Shown piece by piece: positions 1 through 6,027 of a DNA stretch of 6,506 bases. Below the pieces are notes generated by a model. It was not told where the DNA came from, ran no database searches, and saw nothing but the letters and a program-made list of their open reading frames with translations. Numbering within the stretch: the stretch's first letter is position 1; each line of letters starts with the position of its first letter. The DNA comes from Legionella sp. Lineage in GTDB: Bacteria > Pseudomonadota > Gammaproteobacteria > Legionellales > Legionellaceae. A program made the translations under genes and the position numbers. The stretch lies in contig DNVL01000216.1 of NCBI GenBank assembly GCA_003507515.1, forward strand, positions 7,054 through 13,559, in the 5' to 3' direction.

Positions 1-574
1 CGCTGGTGTCTTGTGAAATCACCAAAATTTCTCGCACACCGGCTTCTTTTAAGCGTTTGGCTTCGGTTAGCACTTGTGTGATGGGATAGCTTTGTAGCTT
101 GCCGCGCATGGTGGGAATGATGCAAAACGTGCATTTTTGATTACAGCCTTCCGATATTTTTAAATAGGCATAGTGGCGTGGCGTGAGTTTGATGCCTTGT
201 GGCGGGATGAGTTGAGTAAACGGATCAATAGGCGGCGGAAGGTGTTTTTGCACCGCACGAACCACGTCTTCATACGCATGTGCGCCGCTAATGTGCAATA
301 CATCAGGGCACGCCTCCCGAATCATATCAGCCTTAGCGCCCAGGCATCCTGTGACAATGACCCGGCCATTTTCAGCCATGGCTTCACGAATCGTATCCAA
401 TGATTCTTTTACTGCCGCATCAATAAATCCGCAGGTGTTGATGACCACAACGCCGGCATCTTGGTAACTGGAGACTAAATCATAGCCTTGTGCGCGCAGT
501 TGCGTAATGATGCGTTCCGAATCGACCAACGCTTTTGGACAGCCCAAACTGACAAAACCTACTTTATGATTCAT
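1..574 (-). CDS. rimO: Ribosomal protein S12 methylthiotransferase RimO, N-terminal part (runs off left edge)
   Basis: RimO is a radical-SAM enzyme that adds a methylthio group to the conserved aspartate of ribosomal protein S12. About 191 residues are visible, starting [20 protein letters not shown]. The N-terminal methylthiotransferase domain supplies three cluster cysteines: C12 (SLGCPK), C48 (NTCGF) and C77 (TGCLGAK). The radical-SAM domain follows, with CxxxCxxC at C144, C148 and C151 ([10 protein letters not shown]) in the family context [12 protein letters not shown]. The visible part ends at VISQDTS. The rest of the radical-SAM domain and the C-terminal TRAM domain lie outside the window. 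The ATG at 574-572 is the only start giving the usual N-terminus; its Shine-Dalgarno is weak (CGAG, close to the ATG). A sigma-70-like promoter lies at 604-632. The match is close to E. coli RimO throughout, including the GFVSLGCPK opening that separates RimO from MiaB. Confidence 0.96.
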   Translation of the reverse strand, partial: MNHKVGFVSLGCPKALVDSERIITQLRAQGYDLVSSYQDAGVVVINTCGFIDAAVKESLDTIREAMAENGRVIVTGCLGAKADMIREACPDVLHISGAHAYEDVVRAVQKHLPPPIDPFTQLIPPQGIKLTPRHYAYLKISEGCNQKCTFCIIPTMRGKLQSYPITQVLTEAKRLKEAGVREILVISQDTS

Positions 575-603
575 GGTACTCGATTGGCAAAAAAAGTGTT
601 CGA

Positions 604-632
604 ATTATATACGGGTCTTGAGTGAGACGCAA
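604..632 (-). promoter_or_regulatory. Predicted sigma-70 promoter of rimO
   Basis: Reading the minus strand, TTGCGT (632-627) is followed after 17 bases by a perfect TATAAT (609-604), giving a start site near 597. This leaves a leader of about 23 nt before the rimO ATG at 574. The -35 matches consensus at three positions plus spacing, and the -10 is perfect. One arm of the inverted repeat at 612-656 lies inside the spacer. Confidence 0.6.
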
Positions 633-656
633 TGGCTAGTCAAAGAATAAGACCCG
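612..656. repeat. 8-bp perfect inverted repeat between the candidate effector gene and rimO
   Basis: CGGGTCTT (612-619, plus strand) and AAGACCCG (649-656) are exact reverse complements separated by 29 bases. A further copy of the arm, TAAGACCC at 667-674, overlaps the last codons of the upstream gene and repeats 648-655 directly. As RNA on the minus strand the arms could form a long-loop hairpin after the effector gene, and a T7 run lies further downstream (about 586-592). The distance from stem to T-run and the large loop make a classical terminator doubtful. The right-hand arm sits in the rimO promoter spacer, so an operator role is equally possible. Confidence 0.4.
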
Positions 657-665
657 GGCGCACAT

Positions 666-2306
666 TTAAGACCCTGGCCGTGGCGCAGATTTGGCATCTT
701 CTTCTTTCTTTTTCTCTTCCTCTTTTTTAGCATCCGCCTCCGCCTTTTCCCTAGCAGCACGCAATTCTTTGACCACTTGTCCTATCGCTTTCATTTCTGG
801 AGGACGGTAGGTCTCTTTTGCTGCTACTTTTTGTTCGGCTTTTTGTATCATGGCATTCATGGCCGCTTCTGATTTAAAGACCCCCTTTTTTGTTATCTCA
901 CCTTTATCATTTTTTTTATCAAACAAGGCCATCTCGTGTCCATTGATGTGAATGGTCAAGTTATCTGGTTTAAAGCCCGCTTCGCAACTAGCAGCGATGG
1001 CGTTACGTGCATGTTCTAACGCATGTGTCATCTCTTGATCGTTTGGGTTATGATTTATATTGATGGTTGCTTTTCTATAACCTTCCGCCCAGAGCCGTTC
1101 AGTCATGGATAAGTATTCAATTTTAATATTGTCTTGTCGGTTAGAATAATAGGTTGAGAAATAGTCACCGGTTAACTTGGTGTCAAAGAATAGTTCAGAC
1201 AAACACCTTGCAACGGGACCGCAGGGGATGCGCGCAGGGAATTGTATATTATAGAAGGTGTTGCCGGTTTCCCTATCGGTACCATGCCGAATTGATTGGC
1301 CCGTGATACTGGTAAAGAAAGCACCTCCTTCAATTCCTCCAAACCATGGTTTTTCTCTGGATGACAGCTCTGTTTCTACGTCCAAGGGTTTGTATACAAT
1401 ATTCTTAGCGATGCCTCTATCGAGTTTTTGCTTGGCTACTGTGTTCATATCTTCGGTTGTACTTGGTCCCATGGGCCCAGCGCCTGGGTTCGCTTTGGCG
1501 TCCGCTTCTTCTCTTGCGTTTAACATTTGAGCTTCAAATTTCTTTGCCATTTTAGGGTCGTTTTTCAGAACAGATGCTAGAATAAGCAATAAGTCATGAT
1601 CATTTTCGGCCTTTTGATATTGATCTTCTAGTTCTTGATTGAATGCTTTGAGGGACGAGTTATGTGCATCATTGACTGCTGCCAGCATCTCGGTTTTAAG
1701 TTCGCGTATTTCTTTAGCATTCATTAAAGGTAAAGGATCGCCTGGAGGAGTGTTCGGACTTTCCAATGCCGTAAGAAACGCGCTTTTAGTGCCAGCAGGG
1801 GGAGTTAAAAATAAGTCTTCAATATGTTTAATGTCGCGGTCCAATTGCACTTCCATTTGCTTCTTTATGTTCGTGATGTGGTCATGCAATGCCTTCATGT
1901 TGATGGGTTCGTGTGGGCTAGGTAGCTCCCTCAAAAGTTTTTCCGTATCATCGAGCGTGTGGGGGGAGGACAGCTTTTTGATAGTATCTGGCAATTGATT
2001 AAATTTGTCTTTGAGCTCGTCGTTATGTAATCGATTGGGTATGAGTGTATCGCCGCGCGCGTCAAGGTACGTTTTGAGCGTAGGATGTACATTGGATAAG
2101 TCAGTCGAGTAGGTTACGTCCAGGCGGTATTCCTCTTCCACCTCTTTAAGGGCTCCTGCTTTCTCATCAGCCGAGAAAAATTGACGAATCTTTGAATCTT
2201 TGTGTTCGTCTTTGATGCGCCATTTCTCCATTGGTTTTCCGTTAAGCAATTCAGCCAAAGAGATATTAATATTTAAAACAGGCACAATGTAATCTAAAGC
2301 GGACAT
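666..2306 (-). CDS. Unrecognised 546-residue protein; candidate Dot/Icm (type IVB) secreted effector
   Basis: I do not recognise the family. No signal peptide and no membrane segment is visible, so the protein should be soluble and made in the cytoplasm. Residues 1-300 are mostly charged, helix-forming sequence with proline-rich linkers (167-194 and 272-283). Residues 320-460 look like a compact mixed alpha/beta domain: GGIEGGAFFTSITGQSIRHG, a PCGPVARC segment with C362 and C368, then a strand-helix-strand unit (ATININ, a helix ending in AAS-C441-EAGFKPDN, LTIHING). Residues 505-546 form a charged helix with an acidic/lysine block (EEEKKKEED, 529-537) 9-17 residues from the C-terminus and a small polar tail (SAPRPGS). 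That arrangement fits the E-block described for Dot/Icm substrates. The start is fixed by GAGGAG (2318-2313) six bases from the ATG. The gene lies 68 bases after metQ on the same strand but has its own promoter, and it looks more A+T-rich than metNIQ. Secretion is inference; a cytoplasmic protein with a charged tail is the alternative. Confidence 0.85.
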   Translation of the reverse strand: MSALDYIVPVLNINISLAELLNGKPMEKWRIKDEHKDSKIRQFFSADEKAGALKEVEEEYRLDVTYSTDLSNVHPTLKTYLDARGDTLIPNRLHNDELKDKFNQLPDTIKKLSSPHTLDDTEKLLRELPSPHEPINMKALHDHITNIKKQMEVQLDRDIKHIEDLFLTPPAGTKSAFLTALESPNTPPGDPLPLMNAKEIRELKTEMLAAVNDAHNSSLKAFNQELEDQYQKAENDHDLLLILASVLKNDPKMAKKFEAQMLNAREEADAKANPGAGPMGPSTTEDMNTVAKQKLDRGIAKNIVYKPLDVETELSSREKPWFGGIEGGAFFTSITGQSIRHGTDRETGNTFYNIQFPARIPCGPVARCLSELFFDTKLTGDYFSTYYSNRQDNIKIEYLSMTERLWAEGYRKATININHNPNDQEMTHALEHARNAIAASCEAGFKPDNLTIHINGHEMALFDKKNDKGEITKKGVFKSEAAMNAMIQKAEQKVAAKETYRPPEMKAIGQVVKELRAAREKAEADAKKEEEKKKEEDAKSAPRPGS

Positions 2307-2337
2307 GGCTCACTCCTCTGATTCACTATTGACTCAC

Positions 2338-2370
2338 AGTATAGTATAAAATAATTAACTGAAACTTAAA
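2338..2370 (-). promoter_or_regulatory. Predicted promoter of the candidate effector gene with a PmrA-like box
   Basis: On the minus strand TTTAAG-N5-GTTAAT occupies 2370-2354. It fits the PmrA consensus YTTAAK-N5-YTTAAK at 11 of 12 defined positions; the only mismatch is the first base of the second half-site. Two overlapping TATACT -10 hexamers follow at 2348-2343 and 2343-2338. With the second, the box would span about -39 to -23, overlapping the -35 region, where no good -35 hexamer is present. A weak -35 covered by an activator box is what an activator-dependent promoter would look like. The start site would fall near 2331, about 25 nt before the ATG. Confidence 0.5.
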
Positions 2371-2374
2371 TTCA

Positions 2375-3163
2375 CTACCATGCCACAATCGCCGCGTCCC
2401 CAAACAGCGCGTGTGCTTTGTCTTTCACCTCGTTTGAGTTTAATGCTTTCACTAACAGGTTTAATTGATTTTTCTTCTTATTGCCACGACGAACCACAAT
2501 TAAATTGGCATAAGGGGAGAGTTTGTTTTCAAGAAACAGCGCATCCTTTGTTGGCCGAAGTCCTGCGGGAATGGCAAAGGTCGTGTTGATAACGGCAGCA
2601 TCTACATCGGCTAATACGCGAGGAAGCTGGGCTGCATCTAGCTCTTTAAACCTGAGATTTTTATGATTGCTCAGAATGTCTCGAATGGTCATCACGCGCG
2701 TGGTTTTGAGGGTGATAAGACCTGCTTTTTGCAAGAGCAACAGCGCGCGCGATTCATTGCTGGGGTCGTTAGGGAGTGCAATGAGTGCCTGATTGGGCAA
2801 TTGTTTCAGGGATTTAAATTTAGCGGAGTAAATGCCTGTAGGGTAGACAAACGTTTTGCCAATGACATCAAATGCATAACCATGGGCCGCCTTTGCGGCC
2901 TCTAAATAAGGACGATGTTGATACACGTTGGCATCTAATGTGCCGTCCATCAACGCCTCATTTGGCAAATTGTAATCACTGAATTCAATGATTTTAACGG
3001 TTAAGCCATAGCGTTCAAGGGCCACCTTTTGTGCCACGTCAACCAACGCGGTTTCAGGCCCCGAAATGGTCCCCACGATCAAGGTATTGGGATCTGGTTT
3101 GCCGCATCCCAATAATGCCAACGTTAACATGCAAAAAACGCCAGTGAAACGAATAAAACGCAT
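2375..3163 (-). CDS. metQ: Methionine ABC transporter substrate-binding lipoprotein MetQ
   Basis: MetQ (NlpA family) captures methionine in the periplasm and delivers it to MetI. The N-terminus is a lipoprotein signal: a basic start (MRFIRF), a short hydrophobic stretch and the lipobox LLGC with the acylated cysteine at residue 20. The family pattern follows: IVGTISGPETALVDVA, EFSDYNLPNEALMDGTLDAN, YQHRPYLE, a GKTFVYPTGIYS strand, and LPNDPSNESRALLLLQKAGLI. The ATG at 3163-3161 (262 codons) is preferred over an upstream TTG at 3169. It has GGAG (3174-3171) seven bases ahead and overlaps the metI stop by one base (TGATG), implying translational coupling. The length agrees with the roughly 270 residues usual for MetQ. 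It is the last gene of the metNIQ operon, and no clear terminator follows in the 68-base gap before the next gene. Confidence 0.95.
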   Translation of the reverse strand: MRFIRFTGVFCMLTLALLGCGKPDPNTLIVGTISGPETALVDVAQKVALERYGLTVKIIEFSDYNLPNEALMDGTLDANVYQHRPYLEAAKAAHGYAFDVIGKTFVYPTGIYSAKFKSLKQLPNQALIALPNDPSNESRALLLLQKAGLITLKTTRVMTIRDILSNHKNLRFKELDAAQLPRVLADVDAAVINTTFAIPAGLRPTKDALFLENKLSPYANLIVVRRGNKKKNQLNLLVKALNSNEVKDKAHALFGDAAIVAW

Positions 3164-3816
3164 CAACAATCTCCTCTAGAAAAATGGCGAGCAAAGCGGT
3201 CGCCGCCCATTTGCAATCCTTGAACAATCAAGACCAAAATGGCGACGGTTGCCAACATAATGATGGGATTAAATCGCTGGTACCCATATCGAATGGCCAA
3301 GTCCCCCAAACCGCCGCCACCCACTGTTCCGGCCATGGCGGAATAATTAACCAGGGTAATGGCGGTGACTGTGACCGCGTGAATCAAAGCGGGGCGTGCC
3401 TCGGGCAATAAAATGTGGCGTACCATCTGCCAGGTGTTTGCCCCCATTGCAAAGCCTGCTTCAATTAGACCGGACGGAAGGCTTTTGTAAACATTATCCA
3501 CTAATCTTGCGAAAAAAGGGGCCGCACCTAGGGTTAACGGAACGATCGCTGCATGGGTGCCAATGGACGTGCCCACCAATACGCGCGTGAGTGGGATGAT
3601 GGCCACTAGTAAAATAATGAACGGAATGGAGCGGCTGATGTTGATGATACTCGCCATCAGACGATATAACTGCGGATGCGGTTTAACGTGTGCGCTGGTA
3701 AACAGGAGCGTGCCCAATGGCAGCCCTAGCAGTACCGCCAAAAGCGTGCTAGCGAAGACCATGTAAACGGTTTCGCCGGTCGCAATCATTAAATCATAGG
3801 CAAGAGTCAGTGACAT
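3163..3816 (-). CDS. metI: Methionine ABC transporter permease MetI
   Basis: MetI is the inner-membrane permease of the methionine importer; two copies pair with a MetN dimer. The 217-residue protein has about five hydrophobic segments (roughly residues 14-40, 56-82, 88-104, 145-165 and 186-202). It carries the cytoplasmic EAA coupling loop at 119-138 ([20 protein letters not shown]), which docks on the ATPase. The [17 protein letters not shown] segment near 167-182 is typical of MetI. The chosen ATG at 3816 gives the usual family length, has GGAG ten bases upstream, and overlaps the 3' end of metN by 23 bases. An ATG at 3789 just after the metN stop is a shorter alternative but would trim the first membrane segment. 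The stop codon shares a base with the metQ start. Confidence 0.95.
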   Translation of the reverse strand: MSLTLAYDLMIATGETVYMVFASTLLAVLLGLPLGTLLFTSAHVKPHPQLYRLMASIINISRSIPFIILLVAIIPLTRVLVGTSIGTHAAIVPLTLGAAPFFARLVDNVYKSLPSGLIEAGFAMGANTWQMVRHILLPEARPALIHAVTVTAITLVNYSAMAGTVGGGGLGDLAIRYGYQRFNPIIMLATVAILVLIVQGLQMGGDRFARHFSRGDC

Positions 3817-4819
3817 ATCCCAAAATCTCCACGGTTAAGTTGGCATGAGCTGCACGCTGAATAAACGCGTCCAACAAGGTTTCATTGGCATGCAATTCCA
3901 CCACCAGTACGCCGCAGGCAACGGCATTGATGCAGTCGATGTTGGCGAGTAAAATCGTGATATCGATGTTTAATTCGCGGCTTATCTGACTGATAAATGG
4001 ATCGGTAGCACTGGTCCCCTCAAAAAATAGTTTTAATAACGGTCGGTCCGTTGGGACGGAAGATAGGCGGGCGCTGATGGATGCGGGAAGGCGAGGGCTT
4101 AATTGTGAGTACAATAGGCCACGTGCCAGGCTATCTTTTTGAGAAAACACTTCAGCCAGGGCGGTGGTTTCAATGATTTCTCCTTTCTCCATAACCGCGA
4201 CGCGATGACAAATGCGTTTCACCACATTCATTTCGTGCGTGATGAGCACGATGGTAATCCCGTAGAGTGTGTTGATTTTTTTTAACAGCGCTAAAATGGC
4301 TTCTGTGGTTTCAGGATCAAGGGCTGAGGTCGCTTCGTCACACAGCAGTATTTTAGGCGAGCAACTCAGCGCGCGTGCAATGGCCACGCGTTGCTTTTGC
4401 CCACCGCTCAATTGTGACGGGTAGGCGCATATTTTATCGCACAGTTCCACCAAGGGTAGGAGTTCGTGAATTTTGGTTTGAATGGCGGTTTCATCCATGC
4501 CTTGGATGCGCATTGGCAGAGCGATATTGTCGTAGACTGTTTTGGAATTTAATAAATTGAATGATTGGAAAATCATGGCCATTTTATGGCGCACTCGGCG
4601 CAATGCGCGTGCATTGAGCATTGTAATGCATTCACCATCCACCCAAACGCTGCCCGCATCTGGACGCTCTAATGCATTAATGCAACGCAAAAGCGTGGAT
4701 TTACCAGCACCACTTTTGCCAATAATCCCAAAAATTTCGCCTTCTTGCACAAACAAATCAATGTTTCGCAGGGCTTCATGACTTGCATAGGACTTGGATA
4801 CGTCGGATAGTTCAATCAT
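3794..4819 (-). CDS. metN: Methionine ABC transporter ATP-binding protein MetN
   Basis: MetN hydrolyses ATP to drive methionine uptake through MetI. The ABC domain is complete: Walker [10 protein letters not shown] (34-42), Q-loop glutamine 85 (IFQSFNLL), signature LSGGQKQR (137-144), Walker B ending D161-E162 ([13 protein letters not shown]) and H-loop H195 (LITHEMNV). After a linker at about 235-258, the C-terminal NIL domain (about 260-336, from [10 protein letters not shown] to VEILGYV) is present. In the E. coli transporter this domain binds methionine in the cytoplasm and inhibits transport when internal methionine is high. At 341 residues it is full length. The start ATG (4819-4817) gives the family N-terminus [11 protein letters not shown]. 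The ribosome binding site is weak (AGAG, 4831-4828, eight bases away). It is the first gene of the operon and follows a leader of about 145 nt carrying a SAM-II-like element. Confidence 0.97.
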   Translation of the reverse strand: MIELSDVSKSYASHEALRNIDLFVQEGEIFGIIGKSGAGKSTLLRCINALERPDAGSVWVDGECITMLNARALRRVRHKMAMIFQSFNLLNSKTVYDNIALPMRIQGMDETAIQTKIHELLPLVELCDKICAYPSQLSGGQKQRVAIARALSCSPKILLCDEATSALDPETTEAILALLKKINTLYGITIVLITHEMNVVKRICHRVAVMEKGEIIETTALAEVFSQKDSLARGLLYSQLSPRLPASISARLSSVPTDRPLLKLFFEGTSATDPFISQISRELNIDITILLANIDCINAVACGVLVVELHANETLLDAFIQRAAHANLTVEILGYVTDSCL

Positions 4820-4844
4820 CGCATCTACTCTAAAAATATTGACA

Positions 4845-4891
4845 ACGGGCGGGACGCTAAGAAGGGAGGAGGTTCTACCCGCTTTAGCCGT
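4845..4891 (-). terminator. Possible expression-platform hairpin in the metN leader
   Basis: Directly downstream of the aptamer, ACGG (4891-4888) plus GCGGG (4882-4878) can pair with the contiguous CCCGC-CCGT (4853-4845), with CTAAA bulged on the 5' side and a 24-base loop. TTTTT at 4836-4832 follows eight bases after the stem. The same segment offers a competing pairing, GCTAA (4888-4884) with TTAGC (4860-4856), which would use bases needed by the aptamer. The large loop and the gap before the T-run make termination uncertain; control of metN translation is also possible. Confidence 0.3.
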
Positions 4892-4962
4892 GTTTTCAAT
4901 GCATGTATTCGTTGATGAATAGATTCACTGAGCGCCCGCAAGCTGAAATGTCAAATCGGCGC
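4883..4962 (-). promoter_or_regulatory. Candidate SAM-II (SAM-alpha) riboswitch aptamer in the metN leader
   Basis: On the minus strand the order is: P1 5' arm GCGCC (4962-4958); GATTT immediately after it (4957-4953); a short loop; TTGC (4941-4938); one base; P1 3' arm GGCGC (4936-4932); an inserted stem-loop (4931-4896); AAACACG; and GCTAAA (4888-4883). From recall of the SAM-II crystal structure, the U residues of GAUUU, the UG of UUGC and the UAAA of GCUAAA line the SAM pocket, and UUGC pairs with GCUAA to form the pseudoknot. All of these are present, with the same junction geometry. The insert pairs TCAGTG with CATTGA (six pairs, one G-U) and TATTC with GAATA around a six-base loop. The element starts within a few bases of the predicted start site and precedes methionine-uptake genes, the expected kind of target. 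Confidence 0.62.
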
Positions 4963-4970
4963 AAAACTTA

Positions 4971-4998
4971 AGTATACACGATTTATCGTAATTGACAA
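4971..4998 (-). promoter_or_regulatory. Predicted sigma-70 promoter of metNIQ
   Basis: On the minus strand TTGTCA (4998-4993) and TATACT (4976-4971) are separated by 16 bases; each hexamer matches consensus at five of six positions. Transcription would begin near 4964, so the transcript opens almost exactly at the P1 stem of the riboswitch-like element and has a leader of about 145 nt before metN. Two palindromes cover the -35 and the spacer. Confidence 0.65.
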
Positions 4999-5000
4999 TT
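4978..5000. repeat. Two abutting palindromes over the metN promoter; candidate operators
   Basis: ACGAT-TT-ATCGT (4978-4989) and AATTG-A-CAATT (4990-5000) are both perfect inverted repeats and touch end to end. The first fills the spacer of the metN promoter and the second covers its -35. They end ten bases before the -35 of the divergent cyclase promoter. A regulator bound here would block metN transcription and could influence the other gene. Neither matches the MetJ box (AGACGTCT) or the MetR site (TGAA-N5-TTCA). Chance occurrence in A+T-rich promoter DNA cannot be excluded. Confidence 0.4.
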
Positions 5001-5009
5001 CCAATTCAT

Positions 5010-5038
5010 TTGCCAGTGTCTATTCTATTCCTTATACT
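5010..5038 (+). promoter_or_regulatory. Predicted sigma-70 promoter of the PAS-GGDEF gene
   Basis: TTGCCA (5010-5015) and TATACT (5033-5038) are separated by 17 bases, each matching consensus at five of six positions. The start site would lie near 5045, leaving a leader of about 26 nt that contains AAGGA (5058-5062) eight bases before the ATG. A TTGACA at 4992-4997 on this strand has no correctly spaced -10 and is instead part of the palindrome at 4990-5000. Confidence 0.65.
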
Positions 5039-5070
5039 GGTCGTACATTTCATATCCAAGGACTGGCGAC

Positions 5071-5979
5071 ATGAATGCCATTGCTTCGACATTTTGTGTT
5101 GAGAAACCCCTTAACCAGTTGCCGCTGGGTGTTTTTATTTTAGATTCATCTGGACGTATCCATGAGTGGAATGCTTGGATGGAGGAAAAAACAGGAATCG
5201 CCCATGCTGCGGCGTTGGGAAAGCAGTTGGTGGATCTTTTTCCAGGGTTTGAACATCCTCGATTTTCCGATGCATTGGAAAAAGTGTTTGCAGGATCAGC
5301 CATGCAACTGCTGCCCCAGCTCTTGAATCCCTGCCTTATTCCAGTTGTAGGCCTGGGCATGATGCAGCAGGTGCTGATGTCGCCTGTTATCGCCGATCAG
5401 GGTAAAAACATGGCATGGGTGACGCTCGTGGACGTGACGGAAAACGCGCTTCATCAACAGATGTTGTTAGAGGATGCCATTCAATTACAAGAAGCCAGTT
5501 ATCGCGATCCCTTGACGAACTTGTACAATCGGCGGTTTATGTCGGTATGGCTTGAAAAAAATTTGCTATCGGCACAGCGGCATGCCTATCCGGTAGCCTG
5601 TTTGATGCTCGATATTGATCACTTCAAACAGATTAACGACTTGTATGGACACCACGTGGGCGATCTAGTGTTGTGCGAATTCGGACAAATACTCATCAAT
5701 CATGTCCGTCATTCTGACGTTTGTGTTCGGTATGGGGGCGATGAATTTTTAGTGATATTATCTTGGAGTACATTGGCTGATGCACTATCGCGTGCAAAGG
5801 CATTGGTCGAATGGGTGCGCCAATCCTCTCTGGGTGGGTTGGCGGTGGGAGAGGTGACGTGCAGCATCGGGGCGTCTGTTTTTCTGGCAGAATCCCCCTG
5901 TATACAAGACGTGCTGCTGAAGGAAGCGGATGCACAGTTGTATAGAGCCAAACATGCAGGGCGAAATTGTGTTTGTTGA
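5071..5979 (+). CDS. PAS-GGDEF diguanylate cyclase
   Basis: The protein should make cyclic di-GMP from two GTP in the cytoplasm. Residues about 14-125 form a PAS-type sensor domain (LPLGVFILDSSGRIHEWN, then a TLVDVTE strand at its end) with no membrane segment, so the signal is probably intracellular. A short helix (126-144) leads into the GGDEF domain, which opens with DPLTNLYNRR (146-155). The metal-binding region LDIDHFKQIND carries D181. The active-site motif is a perfect GGDEF at 222-226. The inhibitory I-site RxxD is intact (R213-D216), five residues before GGDEF as required, so product inhibition is expected. The domain ends with ADAQLYRAKHAGRN. At 302 residues it is complete. The start is supported by AAGGA eight bases upstream. 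It is divergent from metN and convergent with the acetoacetyl-CoA synthetase gene. The ligand of the PAS domain cannot be told from the sequence. Confidence 0.93.
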   Translation: MNAIASTFCVEKPLNQLPLGVFILDSSGRIHEWNAWMEEKTGIAHAAALGKQLVDLFPGFEHPRFSDALEKVFAGSAMQLLPQLLNPCLIPVVGLGMMQQVLMSPVIADQGKNMAWVTLVDVTENALHQQMLLEDAIQLQEASYRDPLTNLYNRRFMSVWLEKNLLSAQRHAYPVACLMLDIDHFKQINDLYGHHVGDLVLCEFGQILINHVRHSDVCVRYGGDEFLVILSWSTLADALSRAKALVEWVRQSSLGGLAVGEVTCSIGASVFLAESPCIQDVLLKEADAQLYRAKHAGRNCVC

Positions 5980-6027
5980 TGCGGTACGTGTGCTTTAAGC
6001 CATTGTTGAACCATGCCAAACGTATCA

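Noticed and set aside
173..403. 76-codon plus-strand open frame within rimO
   Set aside because: It lies antisense to a confident RimO reading frame and shows no family features.
1639..1998. 119-codon plus-strand open frame opposite the 546-residue gene
   Set aside because: The minus-strand frame is much longer with a strong ribosome binding site and promoter. The plus frame is serine/leucine-rich, as expected for the complement of a charged helical protein.
4816..4824. Two-codon ATG-CGA-TGA frame overlapping the metN start
   Set aside because: Too short to support as a gene and lacking its own ribosome binding site; it could be chance.
4916..4927. TGAATAGATTCA as a MetR operator
   Set aside because: The MetR pattern needs five bases between TGAA and TTCA; here there are four. 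The site is within the transcribed leader and is better explained as part of the inserted stem-loop.
4949..4954. TTGACA (minus strand) as an alternative metN -35
   Set aside because: No acceptable -10 lies 15-19 bases downstream, and the bases fall within the loop of the aptamer candidate.
4971..5000. MetJ boxes in the metN promoter
   Set aside because: No tandem AGACGTCT-like octamers are present; the palindromes have a different sequence.
5025..5360. 111-codon minus-strand open frame opposite the PAS domain
   Set aside because: It is antisense to the well-supported PAS-GGDEF gene and has no recognisable domain.
5980..6027. Bidirectional terminator between the convergent cyclase and aacS genes
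   Set aside because: Only a TACGT/ACGTA pairing with a loop of about 30 bases is possible, and no T-run follows on either strand.
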